Below, in pieces: positions 1 through 13,400 of a stretch of DNA of 21,491 bases; positions within the stretch are counted from its first letter, which is position 1; the number at the start of each line of letters is the position of its first letter. The position numbers and the translations under genes are program-made. Origin of the DNA: Acidaminococcaceae bacterium (GTDB taxonomy: Bacteria; Bacillota; Negativicutes; Acidaminococcales; Acidaminococcaceae); contig JAKSOM010000004.1 in assembly GCA_024405585.1 (NCBI GenBank), positions 1 through 21,491 on the forward strand. The letters run 5' to 3'. The notes below the pieces were generated by a model, which had not been told where the DNA came from, ran no database searches, and saw nothing but the letters and a program-made list of their open reading frames with translations.

Positions 1-1447
1 CGTGGTTGCTGGTGATATCAACATCCCCGTCCAACGTTCTGATACCATGGTCTTTAGTAATGGCAATCTTTTTATCCGCAGTGATACTGATGCCCCTGCC
101 GCTCACCAGGGAGCTGTTAATTTCAATTTTGCCTTTGTCTTCCCCTTCCGCCGTGGCCTTCATGGTCAGTTTGCCCGTGCTAACCCCAAAATAGTAGTCG
201 TCTGTACCGCCTTCACCATTTTCACGCATAAAGTAGGTGATGTTGCCCCCTTCAGAAACGATGGTAAGGTTGCCTTCAGTTTCAGCATCCCCCAGCGCCA
301 CCAGATTGCCGGTGCTGTTGTCCACATTACCGCCCGCTCTAATCTCCAAATTACCCTGTTCTGTGTAGATGTCTTTTTGATTAGTCAAATCAGTTCCTGC
401 ACACAGAATGACATCACCCTTACCGGTGTGAATACTGCCATATCCTGTGTTGGTCAGATGCCCCTCCGCATTAAGGTTAATAAATCCTTCTTCGGTATAA
501 ATATTGCCGCTATTGTCCACGCTGCCACCGGTGGCGTTGGGGTCCAAGTATTCCATACCCATGCCCCGGTATTCGCCAACTCCGTACAATATCACGTCAC
601 CTTTTGTAACCTCAATATCCGCCGAGTTTGTAAGTCCCTCACTGCCGGCAAACATATAAACTCCCTTGTCCGCCTTGATAACTTCTCTGTCAGGGGCAAC
701 ATCATTAGTGTTCGCAATTTTGGTGTTGGACAAAATGGTTACATAGCCTGCTTCTTCACGATACAGAGAATCGCTTTCTGCCACACTCCCGGCAACAATA
801 CTTGCCGTATTGGTTACCCCCTTGTTACCGTAGAGCAAAACATAACCGTTTTTGGTAACAAGTTCGTTATTGTTGATGATTTCACCTTCACCGGTTCCTT
901 CACCCAAAGTGTAAATTTCAATGTTGCCGTTTTTGGAATAAATACCCGCATTATTGGTAATGTTGGTCTTGGCCCTCAGTTCCACATCGTCATGGGCATA
1001 CATGGCCAAACTATCCATATTGTTGATGGCACCCTTTTCGGCAATAAATTTGATACTACCGTTGACATAGGTTATATTGCCGCCGGCATCCTTTGAGCCA
1101 ACCATTCCGCCAAAGACAGATGCATCAATATTCCCTTCCAGGGATTCAACATAGAAACCGCCCCCATCTACCCAAGCAAAACTCGGTAATGCATTAACAT
1201 CACCCTTGGCAATGATACCCAAGCCCTTGCCTGCATAAATCGGCTTGCCTGCATTAAGGTCTGTATTCGCCATCAGCACAACCATTCCGTCAGCTCTAAT
1301 CACGCCGCCGTCATTATGCAAATCCAAGTTTCCTGCCTCGTCATAGAACATAATGTCGCCGGTGGCAAGGAAGTCCCCTTTGCCATAAAGATTGTTCTTA
1401 ATGGTATCCGTGTCATAAACCATTAAAGAAATATCGCCATGCACTTT
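1..1447 (-). CDS. Downstream part of the giant LktA/FhaB-type adhesin, after an in-frame TGA (partial, runs off left edge)
   Basis: I checked the minus strand triplet by triplet. From 1447 to 2 there are 482 codons with no stop, in exactly the frame of the giant ORF that ends at TGA 1450-1448. The translation is adhesin-like: short Gly/Asn/Asp-rich beta-solenoid rungs such as GDISLMVYD, GNIEIYT, GDVILYG, NSGNIYTEEG, GNLEIRAGG and GDVDITSNH. There is no signal peptide, so the segment could not be exported alone. It is best read as the original continuation of the upstream gene. If translated separately, the likeliest start is GTG at 1444-1442, which has GGAG six bases upstream overlapping the TGA; an ATG follows at 1420. 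The true C-terminus, where an outer-membrane anchor or partner-recognition region might lie, is outside the window. I am sure of the open frame and unsure whether it is expressed. Confidence 0.75.
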
Positions 1448-1455
1448 TCACTCCG
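1442..1455 (-). promoter_or_regulatory. In-frame TGA with adjacent restart-type signal (GGAG-N6-GTG)
   Basis: The minus strand reads GAT CCG GAG TGA AAA GTG CAT GGC. The GGAG at 1455-1452 lies six bases before GTG 1444-1442, which is in frame with the adhesin. Termination at the TGA followed by re-initiation at GTG is therefore mechanically possible. It may also be chance, because GGAG is simply the Pro-Glu codon pair. Confidence 0.35.
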
Positions 1456-4400
1456 GATCATGGCTGTTCTTAACAACGGCAGTAATGCCTGCATTTTCGT
1501 CATAACCTAATACCGCACCTCTCAAACTGCCGCTGGCAATTTGAATAGTCTTTTGGGCATCCGCCACTATATTGAAAATCTTGTTATCCCGACTTTCCAA
1601 ATCAATATCTGCATTACTGATTACATTCAAGTTATACGCACGGAGTATGGCCTCATCCTCCTGTGCCACTCTGGAATTAGCCAAATCTTTGGGATCCACC
1701 AACATAGTGGTGCCATAGGTGAATTTATCCAGTTCCACACCCGCAACCAGATTGACATTCTTACCTACAATGGCCGATTCTTTCCCCTCTTCTAAGCTGG
1801 TAACACTCTGCAAACTGATAGTATTAGCGTTAATATAACCGCCAGCAAACTTCAATTTGTCCGCTTTAAGAGCAATTACCGTCTCCGGATTATTATGATT
1901 CAGAATCAGGTCCTCTGCCATTAACAAAGTGCCATTGACCGTGATGGAAATCAGTTTTCTACCATTCTCTGATAAATCTTGAATCTTCTGCACACAGAAC
2001 ACGCCCTGTGCCGCCTGTTTTTCTCCTGTTACGGGTGCCGTGCTAACACCTTCCACCACAATGTTTGTCCCGGCGGAAAGGGTCAGCTTATTATTATCAG
2101 TTGCACTGTCCACATTCTTGATGCGGACGGTCTTGGCCTCGTCCCCCCAGAAACCGATGGAGCCATCCGCCTTAAGAGTAATGCTCTTGTTGCCGTCACT
2201 GCGGATATTGCCCTGTATATCCTGGCCACCCACATAAACACCATAAATATTGCCGGAATAGGCGCCATTTGTATCCCCTGCCGCCTCTACCGCCTGCAAA
2301 TAGATATTTCCTCCGTTTTCATTGCCTTTTCTGCCGGCAACCACATCCAACAGATTAAGGTTGACCAGGGATTTCAAATAAATATCGCCGGTAGCCAAAA
2401 GTTGCACACTGCCATCGGCCTGTACAAGGAAGGGCATTGCATTGGAACCGATAGAAAATCCGTTATTATCCGCCGCATCACCGACCGAAAGGAACAGATT
2501 CCCCTTCGTTACGATGGCCGGTCCATATTCAGGAGCGGAATAGTCAGTGAACAGATTGCCCAAACTGGTCAGACGGACTTCACCATTGGCTTTAATTTCA
2601 CCAACTTTAATATCACGGAATTGGACATCGTTGCTGTGCACATCCCTGCCCTCCAGGAAGACATGGTTCGCCACATTACCATTACTGGAATTCGTAACGG
2701 TCAAACTGCCACCGTTCTGATGCTGCACACCAATGGCAATTTTGTTGACAATAGTAATTTCCTTTTTGTCTTTGTCATACTTTGTTGTTCCCGGGTCCGC
2801 CCAGCTAATGGCACGGATATCATCAAGATGTATGAAATTACCCCTTTTATCCCTGTCATAGAGCCCCACCGTACTGATTTTTTTGACATCATCACTTAAA
2901 ATGCCCACATTGTTGGCCACTTTCAATGTGATTGATTTTCCGTAGAGATTGGGGTCCTTGGGACTGGCGTTTACGTCTGCCTCCGGATTGAAAATACTTG
3001 CCTGTAATGCATAGAGCAACTGGTCAGCATTCCAGGGGGTGTATTCTTTCGGTATTTCCGCCAGCTGCCTATCAATTTCCGCTTTACGTTCCGGAGTGGT
3101 GCCTTTCTGCTCCCGTTCCCATTCCAATACATACCTTTCACGCGCAAGTTGCTCATTTTTCATGGCAATCTGTTCTTTTGCGGTAACGCTGCCGTCATCA
3201 ATCAGACCGATGGAAGCCCATTCACTAATTAAATCCTTTTTGATTGTCTTTTCAGCATCCGGGGATTCCACAAACATTTGGGCATCCACAATACCGCCTC
3301 CGGGAACTTCAATCACCAAATCCCCCTCATGGGAAACAATCTTGCCTACCCGCAAAGTGCCGATGGTCTGCATCATATAAATTGAATTTTTAGCATCCGC
3401 ATTCACACTGGCGCTCATGCTGTTGTTGGTGTCAGCAACCTGTCCACCATTGATACACAAAACTTTACCTGCCTTACCAATACCACCGTTCGTGGAAACC
3501 AAATCAATTCTGTCGGCGTTCACCAAAGAATAGCCGTAGTTGTGATTTCCGTTCACCGCACGGTCGGCACACAGAATATCTCCCTGAGCCGTAAGATTTG
3601 CCAATGCCACGTAAGTACCATTGATGCCGCCGCCAAAGGCACCCAAATTAATATTGCCCAATGCATTGCCCTGTGCGGTTACATCAACCTTCACACTGCT
3701 GCCCGCCGCTGTGGACCAAGCATCCAAATTGACAATGTTGCCGGCGGTAATCTTGATATTTTCAATATTGCCCTTGGCGGACAAATCCACCGTCCGACCG
3801 TAGATATTGCCGCTTACCTGTTTGATTGCCCCATTGCTCTGGATATTGACCCTGCCCTTTTCATCCCCTGTTCCGTAAAGTTGGGTGTTACCCACATTGC
3901 CGTTAATGCTTATTATCTTGTCCTGTGCCACGTTACCAATGTTATTGATATTTATAACGCCATTGTCCGCCGTTGCACCGATAAAATCAATCTTGATGGG
4001 ATAATCCGCTTTTACCTTTGCTTCGTTGGTATAAGCATAGCCGTTCTTCTCCGTCCATTGGAAAACCATCCATTTGTGACAACCGTACAAACCGGTAGCG
4101 TAATACGTGGGAGGTCCGCTCTGAGTCCTCGCCCCCACAGTATGGCCGGTGTATGACCTGGAAATTTGCATAAATTCACTTTGGCTGGTAGCTTCTTGCG
4201 TAATATAGTTGCCAGGTGTACGCGCTCTTGCCTTTACAGGTTCATCTTTTACCACATGTTTATCTTCGGCTTCATCTATCAACTTCGCTATATCATAATC
4301 CTTATATTTCGACCAGCCCCACCAAGTTGCCCTCTTTTTCCCTTCATAAGTTTTAATTGTTTGTTCTGACTCACCGGAAACCCATTCGTAAGCGAGTCCT

Positions 4401-7400
4401 GACAGGGGCTGATAACTGAATGAACCGTTACCGCCACTGACATGATTTGTTGCAGAAGCATTGCCTTCATATCTGCCACTCTCAACCTTATTACGGTAAA
4501 TGGAAACATTCCGCATAAGACCGTCATCCGAAATAGTAACCTTGCCCTTCACCTCGCTCACCGTCAAATCACTGACAGCCAGGTTATGATTATAGGTATT
4601 GTTGATGTTAATGTTGCTGACCCCGTCCAAACATTTAATCAGGCCGTTGCCGGTGGATACAATACGTCCGCTCAGATAAATATCCCCACCCCGGCTGTTC
4701 ACGCTGGGAACAACCACCGTATCCGTGGCCGGATTGTAGTAGGCCGCCATTTCATAGCGGTAGGATTGAGTGGCACTGTCCCAGGCCGCACCACCCTCAC
4801 GGATGCGATAAGCGGAATTGTTCAGCACCTGTGCATCCGTCAAATCGCCGCCCTGATAACGATTCTTGATGGAATTAATTGCATTTTCATCCGCTGCTGT
4901 CAGGTTCAAGCGGTATTCGCCGTAGCCGCTTTGGATGATACCGTTGATATTGATATCCCTGCCCTGGATAAAGACCCTGTCACCGGCAATATAACCGGCG
5001 CTTTTATCGGTAACCCGGTCCCCATCATTACGGATAATAGTGGGACAATTATTCATCTTCAGAACCACATTCCTCTGAGTCTTATCTGAAGTACGATTAA
5101 GTGTAACCCGAACACCGTCCCATTGCTTTTTCACTTCCTTGCCTTTGGTAATATAAACCACCGGATGACCTGCATAACTAAAATCTACTCCCACTGTATT
5201 TGCATCTTTATCATCTTCTCCTACTATCCCCAAGGCATATGCTTCTTCACCAGTTATTGTTGCCTTATATTTGGTATCTGTTAGGTAGTCTCCTACTGAA
5301 TCACCTTCCCCCATCAATGCCGCCAATACTTTTCTGCCCGCAGGCGTTCTGTATGCTGCCACTAATTCATTATATTCCTTGTCGTAGGCAATATGGGGGG
5401 TCTGGCCGATGTTAATGGTGCTTCCCGGCGCCAGTTGTACAATACCACCCTGCTCCGCTTTCAAAGTGATGTTCGCACCACGGATACCTGAGCCATCATT
5501 ACTGTTGATCACAATATCATTATGAGCACTTTCCACAAAGACATTGCCGCTAAGGTTTTCCACCGTGCCTAAAATATAGACATCTGCAGGCAGGATAAGA
5601 GACCCTGCGGGCATAGTTTGGCCTTCAATTGTGAATGATTTATATTTAACATTGGCACCGGTCCACAAACCTCTGATTGTTATGGTGGGCACACCGTTCG
5701 CCTGGGTTACCAATGTGGGAATATTGCTTTCCCCCACACTCTTATCCACATTCAATTTTTTGATTTCTGCCCTATAGTTATCTTTAGGCAATACGTTTTT
5801 GTTGAAAGTAATCTGACCACCGAGATGGCCAACGTAAACATCATGAACTTCCAAAAGCGCACTGGTGTTGTTGGTAATTTTAACTTCCTGCATTCCGTTG
5901 GCAGTAATGGTACCGTCGCCTTTCAATGTGTCGGTTTCGATATGCACATTGCCGCCGCCAACGGTGATATTGGGAATCTTGAACCGCATATTTTGGGAAA
6001 CACGTTGGGCTCCGCCAGGAGCACCGCCGGCCAAACCGCGTCTCTCCATTTCGTTAATCAGCCGCTTTTCTTCCGCCTTTAACGCTTTATAGACAGCACT
6101 GTTCTGTCCGTCAAAACTGTATTCGCCCAACAATGTTTGAATTTCGTTCAGCCGTTTATCCGCATCGGCAGCCACATCCACCAATTCGGGTTTCAATGCT
6201 TCCTTATTGATACCGGTCAGACGGTAAAGGGCCGCCTCTTTTTCTGCCACCGTACCACTCGCATCATCCACAAAACCGAAACTAATGTATTGTCCATATT
6301 GGTCGGCAGTATAAACAGCAGCCGTATTACCAGCACCCTCAAGATAAGATTTAGTTGCTTCGTCAGGCACAATAATAATAGGGTTCTGGTCTTTCAGACC
6401 GATATAGATTTCAAAATTATTCAAAATGCCGGCTGTAACCTTACCTTTGACATCCACAAAATTATTTCTTGTTACGCTGGAATCAGTCTTTCCGTTGGAA
6501 CTGGTAACAAATTCATCTTTCAAATTATTTCTGTACCAACAATAGGAACCGTTCTTGCGGTTAATGGTTTCCAACCCCTTGTCCGCATAAATATCCACAT
6601 CACCAATGGAATACACCTCCGCACCGCTGCCAATAGTAACCTGATTGTTTTGGGTCAAATTGCTTGTAATATTGGAATAGGGGATGGTAATGGCACCGGA
6701 GGTAAAGGTACGGCTGCTCTCCTGCAAAAGCAGTCTGCCCAAAACATTCTTTTCGTCCAAATTGGTAAAGAGATTAACATCTTTATAACTGAAAATCTTG
6801 CCCCCATTGACATTAATCTTGTTGTTACGGTTAACGGTGTCTTGAAGATGGGCACCCGCCCCGGCAAATAACAAGGAGAAGGTGTGTTCGGAAAAACCCT
6901 TGGCGCTGGCATCCGTAATATCCGTCGCCACCAAATAAATGTCCGCATTGTTGTCCAGGGTGAGAAGTTCCGTGGTTTTGCCGCTGTCCTGATTAATATT
7001 GACCTCATCCGTCTCATTGATGGTACTCTTGACAACGGAGTTGTTGCCGCCAACTGCAAAACTGGAAGAAACGGCTGACTGGGTGACATAGATATGATGG
7101 TCACCGTAGCTGCCCACCACCAAATTACCCTTGGAGTGCAGTGTGCTGTTGGTGACATTTGTTCGGTTCGTTATATTCATAACGTTGGTCAGGTAAGAAC
7201 CGCAACCGGCGGCAAGCCCGCCCCTGTTGGAACCATAGAGCATAAAGTCACTGGGAGTGCCTTCATCCACATTGAACTTCTTGTTCAAATCAAACATGGT
7301 ATTGGCTTTGACCGTCAGGGTATCCCCTGTGGTAATATTGGCCGCATCCAGATTGGTGGTGCTGTTCACGGTAATATTATTGTTCACCTTAATACCGGAA

Positions 7401-10400
7401 CCGCCCACAATATTGCCGCAGTGACCGTCCGCAAAAAGATACAAATCGGAGGAATGCAAACTTTGAATATCCGCCTTGCCAGCCACTACAAAATTACCGC
7501 CGACGCTGACGGAAGTATTAAAAGACATTTCATTCTTCACGCCTGCCGCCACCGGACTGATTTCAATAATGCCACCATCATAGGCACGGGTGTGGACAGT
7601 GCCGTTTCCCGCAGAATTGGCTTTAATCTCCAATGCTTTTGCTTCAAGGTCAGTCCCCTTCGCCACGGTAAACCCGAGGGAGGTGGTGTTCTTTGTATAG
7701 TTGCGGGTATAGTTGGTACCGGTGCAGATGCCGATGGCCACATCCGCATTTTTCAGGTTATTATCTATATCCAAAACATTGTTGGCAAACACATGCCAAT
7801 CCGCCACGCCTGCTACACCAGTCAAACCATTGGCAGTCCGGTAAGCATTCGCCAAAGACGCATTACTCTTAATATTGCTGAAATTCGTGGAGGTATTAAC
7901 AACGGAGGTGGTACGTCCCTTGTTCACACCTATCTCCAATGCGGCGGACACACTGGTTACATTTTCATTCACTGTGAGTTTTGCCTGATGTCCGTTGTTG
8001 TCAGAAAGTCCGTTAACCACCTGCACATTATCTGCAAAAATACTGGTATCACTCACATCCATGGAAATTGTCTTGTCGGTGCTTGTTTCACTTTTATTAC
8101 CCAGCCAAGCAGTAGCCAAAGTACCCTGTCCGCTGGCAATTTTGCCGCCGCCGTAAGAAATCCCACTTTCCAACTGAGGTGCAAGAATGTTTTCAAAAGT
8201 AATACTGCCATTACTGTAAAGTGTTGAACTACCGACCCCCGCTGACTTGATATCCATCTTCATAGTGCTGTTATCAACAGTTTCCGCTTTCAGATAGGCA
8301 CCTGTCAAAACACTGGAACCGACAGAAATAACTTCCGCTCCCAGTTTCAAGGTATCCAGATTACGGAAGACCTGACCACTAAGACCAATCAGGTCACTAT
8401 TTTCCACGTTCACCTTTGTCTCACCTTTACCGGTAGCGGAACTTTTCACCACCGTGGCCGTAACGCCTTGTATCAATCTGGCATCTTCGCTGTGAACATT
8501 AACCTCTCCCTCTACAGCATTACCGACAAAAACATTGCCTGCCTTAATCTTGGCATTCGTAATATCTACGCTATTGTTTTGCTGCAATGTCACATAGTTT
8601 TTAAGGACATCAACACCAAGTGCTGCAACCATCGGATAACTGCCGCTGGTGGAAGTAATATTGTTCTTAGTAGTGGTGTCAAAGTTAGCAGAACCGGCCG
8701 AATCAATGTTAACCCCATTAACCTTGGTATGCACACCGGACGTAAATGTGGCCGAAGTGGGTATATCTGTGGTTTTCTGCTTCAAACCGCCCAATGGTCC
8801 CATATCTGACCAGTCACCGTAGAACTTGTTATTTTTGAATTTATTGTTGTTGAGTGCATCTTTAAGGATTTCCCGGGAATCCTCTTCCGCTTTGTAAGCG
8901 GCATCCAACTTCTTGTCATTGACGGTTTTACTGTTGTTTTCACCCAAATTCTCATTCGCATTATCAATGGTGGCTTCAGTAACTTTATCGGAGTAGGTAA
9001 CAACATAAGTGCCGCCACCTACAAAACCGATATTAGTAACAATGTCAGAAACGGCAACTTCCAAACCGCCTATTACCACCTGTAAAATTTTGTCCGTAAC
9101 ATTTCTAACCTCATTGGCCTTGACTTCTGCATTATTGACGTAAATTTTATTATTGTTGCCCGTCACTTCCGCATTGGTGGTGGTATTAAGGGTATTACGT
9201 ACCCGGTTGACACCGACAGCAATAACAGATGCTCCAACGGACACAGAATTGAATTTCTCCGTAACGTCCGTGTCAGCCACAACCTTCAGGTTCCCCCCAC
9301 GCTTACTCTCAGTGCCGATATTCGTATTATCAACCTTTGCCAAAACGGAGGAATTATAAGTATTGTTCCAAACTGCCACAGCAGAGGCAATTCCCAAATT
9401 AACACCAGCAGCAATAGCAAACTCTTTGCTGGTCAGGTGACTTTCTTTCTTGGCGGTAATTTCATCAGCTGCCACCGTACCGCTGTTATGGGTAACAACG
9501 CTGTTCTGCAACAGGGAAATGGTCTTGGAGTCATCCGTAAACTTGTAAACGGACACACCGGTAGCCAAACCGAACAAACCGAAAGTCCCGGCAGCACCGA
9601 CGCCGGTGGCATTTACCGTATCTTTTTTGAAAGCATTCACGGTCATACCCTGATTATCAGTATTCACATGGTCAACCTGGGCCAGGGTAATACCTTTCAA
9701 ATTAACATGGGTGGTGGCAACGGAAACCGCCCCGGAAACGTTAATAGGCGGCTTACCCATAGCCAACTGGGCAAGTGCTAAGGGTGTAATGGCAATGGAA
9801 ACCCCGGCACAGGCGTTAACAACATTATCCGTCTGGGTTGAATTGGCATCCACCTTAAAATTCTTGGCATTGATGGTACTCTTATTACTGCCGTTCTCCC
9901 CTGCCGCCAAGGCCTTGACACTACGATTGTTATCTTCCACCAGCACACCGGCACCCAACACAATCTCCACATTAAACTTGGGTGACACACCAACATGCAA
10001 TTGGACATCCGCTGTGGTGGAATCCAATCTTATATCATCCTTAGCCGTAACCTCCACAGCCGCCTGAGAACCGGTAACACCCTTATTCACATCGGTCTTA
10101 TACAGCCGTGCCTTGGTTTCACCGCTAATCTCATTATCTGAAACCACAGCATTGGCTGCAAGAGAGAAATTTGTCTTAGCAGAACTATTCACGGCCAAAC
10201 CGCCGCTGAACACCACATTTTTGTTTTTGTGGAAAGCGTCCGCATTCACATAAAACCCGTTCCCCACCTTAAAATCGGAATTCAGCACAGCCGCTATGGT
10301 GCTGCCGGTAATGGTATTCACCGCCACACTGGCACCAAAGCCGAAACTGAGGTTCGTGGTTGCACCTGTACCTACCTGAACATTCGCCGCACCCACCACA

Positions 10401-13400
10401 TTGGTAATCTTCTCTTCCGACTTTGCCTTCACCGTAGCGGTTTTACCCACCGCTACTTTAGAATTCTCCACCAAAGCAGTAGTATCGTTCTGCAATTTAT
10501 TCTTGGCCACATTCGCCAGAGCATCAAGAGAAAATGATGTTACAGTAGTCGGATCAATATTCAAACCGGTGGCAAGAGAAATGCCCACATTGGTCAATGT
10601 GTTGTCGGAAAGGGCAATGACCTCCATATCTTCCGTCTTGAAAGCATTGTTATTGCCGCCGGTGACACCGTTAACATGGGCCTTGGTAGTCATGACGCTG
10701 TCATTGGTGGCCACACCTGCCGCCCCCACAATGCTTGATTCTTTGCCGATGGAAGCCCCGTCCGCACTGGTGGTCATCTTCATAGTATTGTCCGCCCGCA
10801 CTTCCATCTTCTTGGCACTAAGATTGTTGTTCACGGAGATGGTGGAAAGTGCTACTGCGGCTTCCACATCCTTATAATTCTTTGCCTTAGCCACGCTGCC
10901 GTTCAGTCCGAATGCCGCTGCCTTATCATATCCGCCGCCTACAGCGATGGTGGTCAAATTGGAATTATCCTTTGCCCCAACCTTCAGGGCAGAATCCGCC
11001 CCGGCCAAGGTAATGGCCGTGTTTTGAATTTTGGCAAAATTATGCTGATGCTTCTTTACATCTTCTTCACCTATATAGGACTTGGCGATATGCACACCGC
11101 CGCTCACCTTGGAACCGCTAAGTCCCACCGCTACGGCAATGGCTTTTTCCGTACTGGTGTCGTCGGTGGTAACAGAAATGTTCCCCCCATTGGCAATTAC
11201 CGATGCCTTGGTATCGGTCTTATCCACAAGGGCCTCCGTACTATTGGTACCGCTATTGAAGGCATAAGCGCCACGCAATACACCCCATCCGCCCTTATCG
11301 GGGACAAACTCCACATCGGCATTAACTTCCGCTGCAATGGAATGCATAGTGAAGTTGTTTACCGCATTAACGGTCAAATCTGTTTTCTTCCCACTGTTAT
11401 ATCTGGCCAAGTTCGTGCCTAACATTTTGGCACTGGTCAGATTGTCCAGCATTCCCTGCGCCCAAGTCAAACCGCCGGATACTTTATTTTTTCCGCCGGA
11501 TTTGAAAGCGCTTAAAGCACCGGCCACACTTACAATGTTGGTCAGGTCATTGGCATAAATATAAGTTTTGTCCGCTTTCAAAGTACTGTTTTGAACCAAA
11601 GCCCCAACTCTGTCCTTAACATTATTCACCACCACAGAACCTGCCGCCTGCGCACTCGCCGGATCTCCCGTGCTGACAGCCAAACCAGCAGCCACAGCCA
11701 CCAATCTGCTGTCCGCTTTGGCCTGTGCCGACAGGGCGTTACTGCCGTCAGATGCTTTGGCGGTAATGCTGCCTCCGGAGATTGTTGTATCAAACGTATT
11801 GGTCAGATTGTTTGTAACCCCTCCCCCCAGTGCCTTAAATATCATTCCTTCACTGCCCACATCAATGGGGGCAACTACACCAAAGCTTACCATGGTGTTA
11901 CCCTTTTTCCCACCATCAGTGAATTTTCTGGTCTTATACGTCACTTCCGGCGGATCGTCCTGGTTGCCACTGGGGTTATCCTTGACATCCATATCCACAT
12001 CGCCGCCGGTGCTGTTCGCCAATTCCAATGCCCATTCGCCTTCAATATCAAAACCCCTCTTCTTCAGATAGTCAACATAAGCGTTTTTGTTACCGGAGGA
12101 TATGGAAAGCACACCGTCCCAGGCCAACATATCCACCTTGTTGGCAGTGATATTGGCATTCTGAGAGATTGACTTGACCGTATTTGTAATAGTATTGGTT
12201 GCGCCTGCCCCCTGGCCGGTAATTTTTCCGGCTCCCTTGAGTTGCAGTCCCACAGCCACCGCACCTGCCACCTGTTTGAGTTGGGAATTGGCATAATTTT
12301 GGAAGGATTTTACATCGTAGGTGCCCTCCTCCACTCTTGCCTCAATGGTGTTGGTAGTATTATTGAGAGCTGTCGTAACTCCCAAGCAGGCAAAATCATT
12401 ACCGGCGGCGCTGAGATTAAGTCCGCCCGCCACCTGAATATCCCTGGCGGCGGCAACATTATTAACCACTGCGTTACGAGAATTATCAGTGGTCACTTTT
12501 TTCAGTACGGCTTTTACCGTGCTATTTACTTTATTCTTGGAAACGGAAGCACTGGCATCTATCTCCTGCTCAGAGCGTTCCTCCATGGATAAACCGGCGC
12601 TCAATCCGGCCGCCACCTGTGTTCCCGTACTGTCGGCAAAATTTTCAACTTCCACCGCATTGACAATATTTGTACCCCAAACCTCCGTCACCGTGTTACG
12701 GGTAATATTATTCAACGCCACCGCACCGGCCAGTCGCCCGCCCGGATTAGCATCTCCGCTCTGGGTTATATGGAACGCTACCGCAGCCGCACCGCTGATG
12801 GCACCAATAAAACCGCTGTCCGCAGCATTAATTTTCAAATGCCCCGCATCAACGGTGGCCGTAGGTGCATGCAAAGCCAATTTGGGTGTCTCCAAAACCG
12901 CATCCGTACGGCTGACAAAATCGTTAACAGATACGCTGCCGGCAATACCAACCTCCGGCACCGTACTTGACTGCACGTTTTCCCAACGGGCATCCGTCTC
13001 CGTTCCTGTCAATGTAATATTCAGACGGAAGCCGGAGGTCTTGGCATCCAAAGTCAAACTGTCCGCATCAATTTCCCCGTCCGTCAGTGTTGTGCCTGTT
13101 CTGCCGGCTTGGGCATAGTCCGCCCCCAAAACCATTTTAAGTCGTTCGATGAAGTCCGCCGCCTCCCTGTCCTTGCGGGGATTAGCTTCGCCAGAGGGCA
13201 AAGTTATGGTCTTCCCGTCCGCTGATGCGTCCTGAATATCGTTATCCGCCACCATCGCCAGGTTATCGATACCAAAATCCATAACCCCCACACTGGCACC
13301 AATGCCTATGCCGCTGGCTTTAGTAAGATCCACCACCGCCGAAGCCAGCACGGACTTGTTGATGCCCTGCATAGTAATAATTTTCTCGGCAATCAACCTT

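Noticed and set aside
1420..1450. Selenocysteine or programmed readthrough at the internal TGA.
   Set aside because: No convincing SECIS-like hairpin follows the TGA (only a weak AAAG/CTTT pairing). A cell-surface solenoid is not a plausible selenoprotein, and a simple nonsense codon or error is more economical.
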